Positions 50,541 through 59,485 of a stretch of 64,000 nucleotides of DNA are shown piece after piece (positions within the stretch are counted from its first letter, which is position 1; each line of letters starts with the position of its first letter). Below the pieces are notes generated by a model that worked only from the letters and a program-made list of their open reading frames with translations, was not told where the DNA came from and did no database searches. The stretch is taken from NCBI RefSeq assembly GCF_027627575.1, contig NZ_CP114065.1, positions 186,001-250,000 of the forward strand. The letters run 5' to 3'. Position numbers and translations under genes: made by a program. This stretch comes from Kribbella sp. CA-293567 (GTDB taxonomy: Bacteria; Actinomycetota; Actinomycetes; Propionibacteriales; Kribbellaceae).

Positions 50541-50814
50541 CGGATCCCACCTCTAACGAAGTAGCCGGATCGGCCTCCGGCTGACTGGTATGAACCTGTC
50601 GTTCAGTGGCGTAGAGAATTGCCCAGCTTCGGCGGACCCGTCAATAGTTCAGGAGCATCCGTTACTAAGTCGTGAGAGCGTACTCGCGCGGAAAGCTGCC
50701 CGAAACGTGGTGTTAACGAGCAGCTTCCGCAGTTTCCGTTGCGCATTATGCAACAGACCACTTTTCGCGGTGGTTAGTTATTTACCGGACCAGTAGGTGT
50801 AGCCGACTACTTAC
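50541..50814. promoter_or_regulatory. Control region of the sugar importer
   Basis: On the minus strand TTGACG (50639-50644) and CAATTC (50616-50621) with a 17-bp spacer form a likely promoter. ACTGGTATGAACC (50584-50596) in the leader resembles the GntR sites. Further upstream are the inverted repeats GTTGC-7-GCAAC (50738-50754) and ACCAC-8-GTGGT (50757-50774) in an AT-rich stretch. No gene is visible. Confidence 0.5.
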
Positions 50815-51921
50815 CTACAGAGAACCGGCGTACTGACTGACGTGGTACGCCGTACTTCCGCCGCCGGCGTTGCGGGTCCACTTCGAGACCATCAGGTGCA
50901 GGCCACCGGCTGCCTTGGTCGACCACGGGTGGATGAATCCGCCGTACAGGGCCGGCTCCTGGGCGAAGGTGACCTGGATCCGCTCGTTCGTCCAGGCCTG
51001 GTCGGGGCCGGCCGCGGTCCGGGTGACGATGTTGCCGGTGGCGCAGTTCAGGTAGGCCATCGCCCAGGTGCCGTCGCTCAGCCGGCGGACCGACGGTTCA
51101 CCGAAGCGGCCGTTGAGGATCGGCGTGCACGGCCGGCCCCAGCCCCAGTTGCTGCCGTTCCAGCCCCAGCCCTCGTAGGACTCCGGGAAGAACAGCCGGT
51201 CCCAGCGCACCCGGCGCAACATCATCGGGCCGTCCTGGCGGCCGGAGCGGACCGAGAAGACGTAGACCCAGTCGCCGTCGCGTTGCATCGTCCACATCTG
51301 GAACGGATCGAGGTTGTTGCCGCTGTTGAACCACTTCAGGTTGGTCCGGACGAAGTCGTTGCCGTTGTCGGAGTAGGCCAGACCGGCGTACCGGGACTTC
51401 CACTGCGGGCCGTTCGGGCCGGCCGAGTTCCAGTTCTCGATACTCATGTACGAGATCAGCTGGCGGCCGGTCTCGGGGAAGCTGATGCCGTCGTTGGGGA
51501 TCACCGTGACCTCCCAGAGGCCGTCGATGCCGATCCCGTTGTGCCCGTTGTGCATCACCTCGGGCGCCCGGCCGTTGCCGGCGACGCGGGCCGCGCTGTC
51601 GAAGACGATGCCGCCGGCCGCGCCGGGATGGACCGCCGAGCGCAGCATCACCGGGGAGCGCCAGTCGTTGTTGGGCTGCTCCGGCCAGGGGGAGTTGAAG
51701 GTGTCGCCGAAGAGGTAGCCGATGGAGCCGTTCTCGAGCACGTAGGGAATGCCGAGGTCGGTGCCGGCTACTCGCCAGCGGCTGTTGGTGTCCAGGTCCG
51801 CGCCGGTCAGGCGCTTCTTGTAGGTGGCGGCTCGGGCGGTAGCGGGGGTGATCACGTTCGGGAGCGCGGTCGCGGTCACACCGGCCGCGGCGATACTGCC
51901 GAGAAATGTGCGTCGTTTCAT
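50815..51921 (-). CDS. Secreted DUF4185 protein, possible D-arabinanase-like hydrolase
   Basis: A 368-residue protein with a twin-arginine signal (KRRTFLGSIAAAGVTATALP). The mature part is a five-bladed beta-propeller-like DUF4185 domain: SRWRVAGTDLGIPYVLENGS, YLFGDTFNSPWPEQPNNDWR, WEVTVIPNDGISF, YMSIENWNSAG, GWGRPCTPILNGRFGEPSVR and GGFIHPWSTKAAGGLHLMVS. Members of DUF4185 have been shown to be endo-D-arabinanases (family GH183), acting on mycobacterial-type arabinan; whether this one does cannot be told. It lies beside the sugar importer and GH16 gene, fitting a polymer-degrading locus. Confidence 0.83.
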   Translation of the reverse strand: MKRRTFLGSIAAAGVTATALPNVITPATARAATYKKRLTGADLDTNSRWRVAGTDLGIPYVLENGSIGYLFGDTFNSPWPEQPNNDWRSPVMLRSAVHPGAAGGIVFDSAARVAGNGRAPEVMHNGHNGIGIDGLWEVTVIPNDGISFPETGRQLISYMSIENWNSAGPNGPQWKSRYAGLAYSDNGNDFVRTNLKWFNSGNNLDPFQMWTMQRDGDWVYVFSVRSGRQDGPMMLRRVRWDRLFFPESYEGWGWNGSNWGWGRPCTPILNGRFGEPSVRRLSDGTWAMAYLNCATGNIVTRTAAGPDQAWTNERIQVTFAQEPALYGGFIHPWSTKAAGGLHLMVSKWTRNAGGGSTAYHVSQYAGSL

Positions 51922-52026
51922 GGGGATCGGCCTTCCAGACGTCGGAACGGGCGGAGCGACGGTGGCACTGGTCGGCTACGAACCTTGCACGGGATCCCGG
52001 ATCGGGCCAGAGCTATTCGATCAGGA

Positions 52027-52041
52027 TGGAAAATCGATTTC
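52027..52041. repeat. Short inverted repeat GGAAA/TTTCC
   Basis: GGAAA and TTTCC flank ATCGA, 6 nt beyond the end of the aminotransferase gene and 106 nt before the DUF4185 start. It may be a weak terminator or an operator. Confidence 0.35.
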
Positions 52042-52046
52042 CGGTG

Positions 52047-53177
52047 TCAACTGCGCTGCTCCAGCCACGCTGCCCACCGCGCCAGAGCTTCTTGCGGCGC
52101 GCGCCTGCCGACCCCGACGCGGAACCGGTCGGCCGGAGTACTGGTCAGCTCGGAGCGATAGATGCGCGACGGCAGCAGCAGGACTCCAGCCTCCTCGACC
52201 AGCCGGGTGCACATCGCCTCCACCCCGTCCGCGCCGAGATAGCGCGGGTAGCAGACGCAACCGCCTTGTGGGCGGGCGAACTCGAACAGCTCGGGATAGC
52301 GGCCGAAGAACTCCTCGAACAACGGCAGGTTGGCCGCGACGATGCCGCGGTTGCGGTCGAGCAGCTGGTCGCGAGCCCGCAGGGCGATCAGTGCGAGGAT
52401 CTCGCTCGGCGCGGAGTTGCAGATCGACGTGTAGTGCTTGGCCCGCTCCAGCTTGTCCAGCAGCGCGTGGTCCCGGCAGGCGATCCAGCCGAGTCGCAGG
52501 CCCGGTAGCCCGTAGGCCTTCGACATCACGTTCAGCGAGACGGCCGTCGCGGACAGATCCGTTGCCTGTGGCAAGGGTTCTCGGTCGAGCTCCAGACCCC
52601 GGTACACCTCGTCGCTGAACAGGGTGATGCCGCGGTCGTCGCACAACCGCACCAGCCGTAGCCAGTCGGCCAACTCGGGTACGGCGCCGGTCGGGTTGTT
52701 GGGGAAGTTGACCGAGACCAGCCGGGTGTTCGGCCGGAGCGCCCGTTCGACCGCGTCGACATCCAGCATCCAGTTGCTGCTGGCAACTAATGCGACACCG
52801 GTGACCTCGCAGATCGACAACGGGATCGTCTCGGCGGCCTGGTAGTTGGGTGTCACCACGACGGCGTGGTCACCCGTCTCCAGCAACGCGTGCATCGCCA
52901 GGTAGAGCGCTTCCTCCGCTCCGGCGAAACACACCACGTCCGCCGGTACGACGCCGTCGTACGTGCGGGCGATCTCCTCCCGCAACGCGGGCAGCCCGCG
53001 CGTCTCGGTGTAGCCGAGGGCAAGCGTCTCCCACCGGCGCCGGCCGTCGTCGTCGGCGAGTTCCAGCAGCTCGGACACCGCGATCGTCTCCGCGTCGGAG
53101 GCAGTCAGGTGGTAGCGGGCGCTGAACTCCCAGCGCGAGAAGTAGGTCTCCAGCCTGAAGTCGGGCAGGGTCGGCAT
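52047..53177 (-). CDS. PLP-dependent aminotransferase, fold type I
   Basis: A 376-residue class I/II aminotransferase or related PLP enzyme. The substrate-side arm FSRWEFSARYHLTASDAETI resembles capreomycidine-synthase-like members. Cofactor residues are GAEEALYLAMHALLETGDH, NFPNNPTGAVPE (Asn for the PLP ring O3'), SDEVYRGLELD (Asp for N1) and the Schiff-base Lys220 in VMSKAYGLPGLRLGW. ATG 53177 is in good family register. The reaction (transamination or cyclisation) is not determinable. It stands downstream of the PrsW gene on the same strand. Confidence 0.87.
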   Translation of the reverse strand: MPTLPDFRLETYFSRWEFSARYHLTASDAETIAVSELLELADDDGRRRWETLALGYTETRGLPALREEIARTYDGVVPADVVCFAGAEEALYLAMHALLETGDHAVVVTPNYQAAETIPLSICEVTGVALVASSNWMLDVDAVERALRPNTRLVSVNFPNNPTGAVPELADWLRLVRLCDDRGITLFSDEVYRGLELDREPLPQATDLSATAVSLNVMSKAYGLPGLRLGWIACRDHALLDKLERAKHYTSICNSAPSEILALIALRARDQLLDRNRGIVAANLPLFEEFFGRYPELFEFARPQGGCVCYPRYLGADGVEAMCTRLVEEAGVLLLPSRIYRSELTSTPADRFRVGVGRRAPQEALARWAAWLEQRS

Positions 53178-53194
53178 CGATCGGCTCCTGGGAT

Positions 53195-53986
53195 CTAGAC
53201 GGCGTGGGCGGGCAACGCGTCCTGGCGCTGAGCGTGCCGGAGGCCGGTGAGCAGCAGGCCGATGCTGATCACGCCGACGATCGCGTAGGTGAGCTTGCCG
53301 CCGATGCCGTCCCAGGCGGTGTGCAGCGCGACAGCGACGGCGTACAGTCCGAGGAAGCCGAGGAACCGCTTGCCGGCCGGCTCTACGACGAAGCGCCACA
53401 GGCCCCAGCAGGTGATCCCGGTCCAGGAGGCATGTCCGGCCGGCGACAGCAGGCCGCGGATGAAGAGTGACTGCTCCGCCGCGCCGACGTTGCCGCCGGA
53501 CTGGAGCAGCGCGACGAAGGCGTAGCCCATCGTCTCCAGGACGGCGAAGCCGGTGCCGACCGCGACGCCGATGATGATGCCGGTGCCGATCGAGTGCCGG
53601 TAGCGGTGGCCGAAGAAAACCACCAGGACGGCTGGCACGATCAGCTTGGCCGCCTCCTCGATCAGGCCGACACCGAGCATCGGGAGCGTCCCGAGCTTGC
53701 GCATCGCGTCGTACTCGAGCAGGCCTGCCACCACCACCCCGACCACGCCACCGAACAGCAGCGAGCCACCGAGCGTCGGTCCGTCGATCAGCCAGCGGCC
53801 GGACCGGCCGGCGGCGAACATGACGAACGTGAGCGGTACGACGAGCGCACCGAGCAGGATCATCGTGGGAAAGAGATTGGGGTTGTTGGTGTCGGTCAGA
53901 ACCGCCAGGACGAGCAGATAGAGCCCGCCGCCGACCAGGAACGTCCCGACCCACGCCCACCTGCGCACCAACTGCTGTGCCGTCAT
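53195..53986 (-). CDS. PrsW-family intramembrane protease
   Basis: A 263-residue membrane protein with about eight helices. The metalloprotease-like motif GVGLIEEAAKLIVPAVLVVF (EEAxK) lies near residue 108, with further conserved blocks GFAVLETMGYAF and SPAGHASWTGI, and HTAWDGIGG near the end, the usual PrsW set. PrsW proteases cut anti-sigma factors in Bacillus; in actinobacteria their targets are mostly unknown. It is divergent from a PASTA lipoprotein gene (48-bp gap), which might be functionally linked. Confidence 0.87.
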   Translation of the reverse strand: MTAQQLVRRWAWVGTFLVGGGLYLLVLAVLTDTNNPNLFPTMILLGALVVPLTFVMFAAGRSGRWLIDGPTLGGSLLFGGVVGVVVAGLLEYDAMRKLGTLPMLGVGLIEEAAKLIVPAVLVVFFGHRYRHSIGTGIIIGVAVGTGFAVLETMGYAFVALLQSGGNVGAAEQSLFIRGLLSPAGHASWTGITCWGLWRFVVEPAGKRFLGFLGLYAVAVALHTAWDGIGGKLTYAIVGVISIGLLLTGLRHAQRQDALPAHAV

Positions 53987-54034
53987 GGTGAGATTGTCGC
54001 AAGCAGTAACCTGCAGTGACGAGAGGGGACGCCG

Positions 54035-54481
54035 ATGAGGATCGCCTGGTGTGTACCGCTGCTTCTGCTGGCTACTGGCTGTGGCGGTGACGGTGGCGAG
54101 CAGCCCCAACAGCAGCCCACAGTCACTGTCACTACGAGTGTGCCGGCCAGCAATCCAGTCAGCACTCCTCCCAGCGCCCCTGTGAGCACCCCGCCTCCCA
54201 GCACTCCTCCGGCTGCTCCCAGCTCGTCCAAGCCGCCGACTCCGCCGCAGGAGTCGCGGAGCGCCGTCGTACCGAACGTGGTCGGGGTGAACCACCAACT
54301 GGCGCAGGACACGATGCAGGCGGCCGGCTTCTTCTATCTGACCGAGGAGGACGCCACGGGCCAGGGCAGGCTGCTGGTCAGCGACCGCAACTGGGTCGTC
54401 GTCACCCAGTCGCCGGAGGCCGGTACCACCGCGGCGGTCGACTCCAAGATCTTGCTCCGGTCGAAGAAGATCGGCGAGTAG
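54035..54481 (+). CDS. PASTA-domain lipoprotein
   Basis: A 148-residue envelope protein. The signal peptide IAWCVPLLLLATGCGG places the lipidated Cys near residue 16. A ~55-residue Pro/Ser/Thr linker spans the wall, and a single C-terminal PASTA domain (VVPNVVGVNHQLAQDTMQAA, VVVTQSPEAGTTAAVDSKIL) could bind peptidoglycan or muropeptides. GAGAGGGGA precedes the ATG. The following hairpin (54517-54534) may end its transcript. Confidence 0.82.
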   Translation: MRIAWCVPLLLLATGCGGDGGEQPQQQPTVTVTTSVPASNPVSTPPSAPVSTPPPSTPPAAPSSSKPPTPPQESRSAVVPNVVGVNHQLAQDTMQAAGFFYLTEEDATGQGRLLVSDRNWVVVTQSPEAGTTAAVDSKILLRSKKIGE

Positions 54482-54516
54482 CCGGCTGTTTCCCCTGAGT
54501 TCAGCATGATGTCGCG

Positions 54517-54534
54517 ATGGCGCGCTTGCGCCAT
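54517..54534. promoter_or_regulatory. Hairpin or operator before the subtilisin gene
   Basis: ATGGCGC and GCGCCAT (7 bp) flank GCTT, with TGTCGC at the left and TGTCGCA at the right as flanking direct repeats. It lies 33 nt after the PASTA gene and 109 nt before the protease start; it can be a terminator or a regulator site. Confidence 0.45.
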
Positions 54535-54643
54535 GTCGCAGCTACGGCAGTGCTGGACAGGGCATGGGCGCGGGTTCCGGTTGCAGACTCACTCGCAAGA
54601 GGTGCCCTGCCCCCCGAAGCCTCTCGAAGAGGAGATCCTGCCC

Positions 54644-57600
54644 ATGTCCTCCCCCGTACCTGTGCCGTCCAGGAAGGCCGCCGCCACCGTCGCGGCCGTC
54701 CTCGCGCTCAGCGTCGCCGCGGTGATCCCCGCCGGTGCCGCGCCACCCACCACCCCCACCGGCCCGCGCGCGAACGGCGTACCGGGGAAGTCGTCGGTCG
54801 TCACGCTGATCACCGGTGACGTCGTCGAGGTCAGCGACGCCGGCAACGGCAAGAAGGCGGCCAGTGTCCGCCCGGCCGCCGGCCGCGAGCGGATCGCCTT
54901 CCACACCCTCGAGGTGGACGGCGCCCTGCGCGTCCTGCCGAGCGACGCCGTGCCGTACATCTCGACCGGTGTCCTGGACGCCGACCTCTTCGACGTCGAC
55001 GAGCTGATCGCCGACGGCTTCGGCGACTCGGCCGCGACCACCCTGCCGCTGATCATCCGGTACGCCGATCCGTCCGCCGCCCGGGCCCAGGCCCTCACCG
55101 GTACGACAACCACGCGGTCCCTCGACTCGATCGGCGCCGCCGCGGTCAAGGCGACCAAGGGCGAGCTGCCCGCGCTGTGGAGGTCGCTGGAGCCGACCCG
55201 GAACGCCCGCTCGCTGAGCCGGGGAATCGCGAAGATCTGGCTCGACGGCCGGGTCCGCCCGGTGCTCGACAAGAGCGTGCCGCAGATCGGCGCGCCCGCC
55301 GCTTGGCAGGCCGGCTACGAAGGCAGCGGTGTCACGGTCGCCGTACTGGACACCGGTGTCGACGCGGACCACCCGGACCTGAAGGGCAAGGTCAAGGAGG
55401 CCAAGGACTTCTCCGACAGCCCGACCGGCCCGGCCGACCACTTCGGCCACGGCACCCACGTCGCGGCGACGATCGCCGGCACCGGCGCGGGCGCCGGCGG
55501 CACCCGCAAGGGCGTCGCGCCGAAGGCCGACCTGCTGATCGGCAAGGTCCTCGGGGACGACGGCTTCGGCTTCGAGTCCGGGATCATCTCCGGGATGGAG
55601 TGGGCCGCGGCCGAGGGCGCCCGGGTCGTCAACATGAGCCTCGGCGGCGGCCCGACCGACGGCTCCGACCCGCTCAGCCAGGCGGTCGACCGGATCACCG
55701 CGTCGTCCGGCACGCTGTTCGTGGTGGCCGCCGGCAACGACGGCGCCGACCAGAGCGTCGGCACTCCCGGCACGTCGCCGGCCGCGCTGACCGTCGGAGC
55801 CGTCGACCGCGACGACGAGCTGGCCGACTTCTCCAGCCGCGGACCGCGGCTCGGCGACGACGGTCTCAAGCCCGAGATCACCGCACCCGGCGTCGACATC
55901 GTCGCGGCCCGCGCGGCCGGTACGGCGATGGGTCAGCCGATCGACGACCTCTACACCGCCGCCTCCGGTACGTCGATGGCGACGCCGCACGTGGCCGGCT
56001 CGGCCGCGTTGCTCGCCCAGGCCCACCCGGACTGGAAGGCCGACCGGCTCAAGAACGCGCTGGTCAGCACCGCCGAGACCAACCAGAAGCTGAGCGTCTA
56101 CGCCCAGGGTTCCGGCCGGGTGGACGTCGCCCGTGCCGTCGCGCAGAAGGTCTACGCGACCGCGACGGCCGACTTCGGTCTGGTCAGTGCCGGCTCCACC
56201 AAGACCGTCACGTACACCAACGACTCTGCCGCCGCGGTGACCCTCACCCTGTCGGTTTCGGTCACCAACCTGGACACCAAGCAGCCCGAGACGGACGCGT
56301 ACACGGTGCCCAGCACCGTCACCGTGCCGTCCGGTGGCAGCGTCGACGTACCGGTCGCGCTTGACCCGGCCAAGCTGGTCCGGGGCCTCTACAGCGGCTG
56401 GATCGTCGCCACCGGCGCCAATGGGCTGGTGACGCACACCGCGGTCGGCACGCTGAAGGCCGGGCCGAAGCACAACGTCACGGTGCGGGCAGTCGACCGC
56501 GACGGCAAGCCGACCGGCGTACCGGTGGTCAGCCTGTTCGGTGACAACTCCCGGTCGGACGTGCTCGGCTGGCTGGACGATGGCGAGACCGCCACCGTCC
56601 AGGTCGAGGAAGGCAACTACCTGGTGCACGGACTGGTCGAGGACTACGACGTCCAGAACGAGAACGTCAGCCTCTTCACCGACCCCAACATCTCGGTCAC
56701 CAAGGACATCGAGATCGTCATCGACGCCCGTAAGGCGGTGCCGATCACGATCACGACGCCCAAGCCGTCCGAACAGCAGGCCGTGCTCAGCTACTACGTG
56801 AACCGGGTCTACCCGAACGGCCGCAGCATCAGCCACGGGGTCATGCACTTCAGCACCGTCAAGCAGGTGCTGGTGACGGGCACGAAGCCGGTCACGGCCG
56901 GCAGCTTCGAGTTCTCCTCCCGCTGGCAATTGGTCGCGCCGCTGGTCCAGGCCGCCATCCCGGGGGTCAGTGGGCCGCTGGACATCAACCTGCTGCACCA
57001 GTCGCCGTCGTACGAGGGCAAGAAGAAGTTCCCGCTGGTCGCGGCCGGTCCGGACCTCAAGGGCGTCAAGGGCGCGATCGCTGTGCTCAACTCCAGTGAG
57101 GACGGCAACGGCAACGGCAGTGAGCAGGAACAGATCGCAGCGGCGGCCAAGGCCGGTGCCGCGGGCATCATCCTGGTGCGGCCGGCGGGCTGGTCTGCCT
57201 GGACCGTCTGGACGCCCGTCGGCGACCGGGAGCCGATCCCGGCGATGGTGACGGGTGCCAACGACGGCCAGAAGCTGCTGGACCGGATCCGCAAGGGCAA
57301 GGCGACCATCGACCTGACGCTGACCACCTCGAGCCCCTACCTGTACGACGTGCAGCAGGTGTCGAGCGGCTTCATCCCGCCGAAGATCGACTACAAGGTG
57401 ACCACCGCCAACAGCGCGCGGGTGACCACGTCGTACGCCGACAACGGTGGCTTCGACTGGGCCAAGGAGCAGCGCTTCGGCTGGCGTCCGTGGCAGGACT
57501 ACTCCTGGAACGACGCGCAGCGGTTCGTCCAGACCCCGAAGGTCCGGGAGGAGTGGGTGACCACCGGCGACTCCCTTTGGCAGCACCGGGTGAACCACCT

Positions 57601-58339
57601 CTACACCTGGAACAGCATGGGTCCGCTGCTCGGCGGGATGTCGTCGTTGCCGCGTAGCTACAAGCCGGGAACGTCCAAAGAGACCTGGTTCGGTCCGGTG
57701 GTTCGTCCGGCGGCAGCGCCTGGGGTCGTCTCCACCCGTACCGGCGATCGGCTGTCGCTGCGAGTGCCGACCTTCGTCGACGCTGACGGCCACTACACGG
57801 TCGGCGAGACCACCTCGGCGTCCGCAGTACTGAGCCGCAACGGCGCTGTCGTGGCGGAGCTGCCCAACGCGTGGCAGGACGTCATCACGAGCGGCGGCGA
57901 CGCGGCGTACAAGCTGGAACTGGCGACCGAGCGCAACGACACGGAGGGCGAGTGGAACTGGGGCACCAGCACTCGGACCGCCTGGGACTTCCGCTCCAAG
58001 CAGGCTCCTGCTGACAAGGCCGTTGCTCTGCCGCTCCTGCAGGTCGGGTACGACGTACCGACCGACCTGACCGGGCGGGTGGCTGCCCGGCCGCACGTGA
58101 TCGGGTTCAGCGTTCGCCAGCAGGCCGGTGCGGCTGCTGCGCGCTCCACCTCGCTGCAGGCGTCGGTGTCCTTCGACGAGGGCAAGACGTGGCGGCGTGT
58201 CATCACTGTCGGGGCGCTGGGCCGCTACGTGGCCGTCGTACCGGCGGGCAAGGGGACTGTGTCGCTGAAGGTCGTCGCTGGTGACAGTGCCGGCAACAAG
58301 GTGACCCAGACCGTCATCCGGGCCTACGGGCTCAAGTAG
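54644..58339 (+). CDS. Large secreted subtilisin-family (S8) protease
   Basis: A 1231-residue exported serine protease. ATG 54644 has GGAGAT upstream; the signal peptide is AATVAAVLALSVAAVIPAGA. After a ~190-residue propeptide, the S8 domain carries Asp236 (VAVLDTGVDADHPDL), His269 (HFGHGTHVAATIAG), the oxyanion Asn in VVAAGNDGAD and Ser444 (SGTSMATPHVAGSAAL). Beyond residue 500 come beta domains (TKTVTYTNDSAAAVTLTLSV), a PA-like insert (KGAIAVLNSSEDGNGNGSEQ, AGAAGIILVRPAGWSAW) and a long C-terminal beta-rich region. All catalytic residues are present. It is convergent with a TrmB/LuxR-like regulator, a pairing that suggests control. Confidence 0.9.
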   Translation: MSSPVPVPSRKAAATVAAVLALSVAAVIPAGAAPPTTPTGPRANGVPGKSSVVTLITGDVVEVSDAGNGKKAASVRPAAGRERIAFHTLEVDGALRVLPSDAVPYISTGVLDADLFDVDELIADGFGDSAATTLPLIIRYADPSAARAQALTGTTTTRSLDSIGAAAVKATKGELPALWRSLEPTRNARSLSRGIAKIWLDGRVRPVLDKSVPQIGAPAAWQAGYEGSGVTVAVLDTGVDADHPDLKGKVKEAKDFSDSPTGPADHFGHGTHVAATIAGTGAGAGGTRKGVAPKADLLIGKVLGDDGFGFESGIISGMEWAAAEGARVVNMSLGGGPTDGSDPLSQAVDRITASSGTLFVVAAGNDGADQSVGTPGTSPAALTVGAVDRDDELADFSSRGPRLGDDGLKPEITAPGVDIVAARAAGTAMGQPIDDLYTAASGTSMATPHVAGSAALLAQAHPDWKADRLKNALVSTAETNQKLSVYAQGSGRVDVARAVAQKVYATATADFGLVSAGSTKTVTYTNDSAAAVTLTLSVSVTNLDTKQPETDAYTVPSTVTVPSGGSVDVPVALDPAKLVRGLYSGWIVATGANGLVTHTAVGTLKAGPKHNVTVRAVDRDGKPTGVPVVSLFGDNSRSDVLGWLDDGETATVQVEEGNYLVHGLVEDYDVQNENVSLFTDPNISVTKDIEIVIDARKAVPITITTPKPSEQQAVLSYYVNRVYPNGRSISHGVMHFSTVKQVLVTGTKPVTAGSFEFSSRWQLVAPLVQAAIPGVSGPLDINLLHQSPSYEGKKKFPLVAAGPDLKGVKGAIAVLNSSEDGNGNGSEQEQIAAAAKAGAAGIILVRPAGWSAWTVWTPVGDREPIPAMVTGANDGQKLLDRIRKGKATIDLTLTTSSPYLYDVQQVSSGFIPPKIDYKVTTANSARVTTSYADNGGFDWAKEQRFGWRPWQDYSWNDAQRFVQTPKVREEWVTTGDSLWQHRVNHLYTWNSMGPLLGGMSSLPRSYKPGTSKETWFGPVVRPAAAPGVVSTRTGDRLSLRVPTFVDADGHYTVGETTSASAVLSRNGAVVAELPNAWQDVITSGGDAAYKLELATERNDTEGEWNWGTSTRTAWDFRSKQAPADKAVALPLLQVGYDVPTDLTGRVAARPHVIGFSVRQQAGAAAARSTSLQASVSFDEGKTWRRVITVGALGRYVAVVPAGKGTVSLKVVAGDSAGNKVTQTVIRAYGLK

Positions 58340-58345
58340 GTGACC

Positions 58346-58383
58346 GCTGTAGCCGGGGCTCCCTCACGGGCCCCGGCTACAGC
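58346..58383. terminator. 14-bp bidirectional terminator between protease and regulator
   Basis: GCTGTAGCCGGGGC (58346-58359) and its exact reverse complement (58370-58383) flank a 10-nt loop. It starts 7 nt after the protease stop and contains the stop codon of the convergent regulator gene at 58377-58379. Confidence 0.85.
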
Positions 58384-59354
58384 CAATTTCGGCGGGCGGC
58401 CTGGAAGGCGAGACCAGTACGGGTGTCGACCCCGGCCAGCGCCATCATTCGATCGAGCCGCCGCTGCACGGTCCGGCGGCTGATACCGAGCTGCGACGCG
58501 ATCGACTTGTCCGGCACTCCGGCGACCAGCAGGGATAGCAGGAAGCGCTCGTTGTCGTCCAGTCCCTCCGGGTCCTGCGCCTCGTTGGACTGGAGCTTCA
58601 CCGGCGTCGCTGCCTCCCACTGGCTCTCGAACAAGGCGAGCAGCGCGTCCAGTAGCTGGCCTCTGCCGATCACTGCGGCCGTCGGCTCACCGATGCCCGC
58701 CTCCTCGTCCCGCACGAGCGGACAGACGGCAGTGGCGCGGTCCACGATGGCCAGCCGCACCGGGAGCGTCGGCAGCGTCCGGGCCTCCTCGCCCCAGCTC
58801 ACGCCCTCGGCGATGGTGTCCAGCTCGCCGGGAGTCTCCAGCAGCGCTCGCTCGTAGATCGCTCGGTAGCGGACGCCGCGACTCAGGGCGCCGTACTCCT
58901 CCGTGTTCTCCGCGCCCGCCATCGCCAGGGGGTTGGCGCGGCAGAACCACAGGATCTCCGTGCGCGCCGACTCCTGCAGGTCCCGCAGCCGGTCGCGCAG
59001 CGGGGCGGCACCGACGATCACCTCGACCAGGTGGTGGGCGTCCCGGCGACTGGCGCTGGCACGGAACTCCTCACTCAGCGACGCCACCGTCTGGCGGGCC
59101 GACTCGAGCGACTCCTGGCGCCGTAACAACGTTGTACCGAGGGCCACGTCAGGCGGAAGTGGGCTGAAAACAGGGTCCTCACCGGGCTGCACCGTGACCA
59201 GGCCCTTCGCCTGCAGCCGCTGCAGCACCTCGACCGCGTCCTGCTGCGGCAACCGCGCCACCTCGGCGAGCTCCGCCGACCGCGCGACCGACAGGCCGAC
59301 CAGCAGCCGGTAGGCCTGCTCCTCGTCGGCGTCCAGCAGCGATCCGTCGTGCAT
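58377..59354 (-). CDS. TrmB/LuxR-like transcriptional regulator
   Basis: A 325-residue protein: an N-terminal TrmB-like winged helix (EQAYRLLVGLSVARSAELAE, DAVEVLQRLQAKGLVTVQP), a coiled-coil segment (SLEEFRASASRR region), a central phospholipase-D-like effector domain (SARTEILWFCRANPLAMAG, ALSRGVRYRAIYERALLETP) and a C-terminal LuxR-type HTH (ERFLLSLLVAGVPDKSIASQ, LGISRRTVQRRLDRMMALAG). ATG 59354 has GGGAGGTGGG upstream. Actinobacterial homologues commonly sit beside large subtilisins, and the shared terminator suggests the pair is co-inherited. The signal is unknown. Confidence 0.83.
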   Translation of the reverse strand: MHDGSLLDADEEQAYRLLVGLSVARSAELAEVARLPQQDAVEVLQRLQAKGLVTVQPGEDPVFSPLPPDVALGTTLLRRQESLESARQTVASLSEEFRASASRRDAHHLVEVIVGAAPLRDRLRDLQESARTEILWFCRANPLAMAGAENTEEYGALSRGVRYRAIYERALLETPGELDTIAEGVSWGEEARTLPTLPVRLAIVDRATAVCPLVRDEEAGIGEPTAAVIGRGQLLDALLALFESQWEAATPVKLQSNEAQDPEGLDDNERFLLSLLVAGVPDKSIASQLGISRRTVQRRLDRMMALAGVDTRTGLAFQAARRNWL

Positions 59355-59485
59355 CGTGCCCACCTCCCAAAACTCCACTGAATCGAGGCACCGAAGTGCC
59401 GTCACGAAATCCCGCTCGGCCCGTCACTACCGGTGAAGACGCAATCGCGGACCTCCCGCCCGAGCCGCCATCGAGAGAGATCACC

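Noticed and set aside
54542..58096. Open frame of more than 1100 codons antisense to the subtilisin gene
   Set aside because: Long antisense frames are common in GC-rich coding DNA; the sense strand has all catalytic motifs, and the antisense product shows no domain and an unnatural composition.
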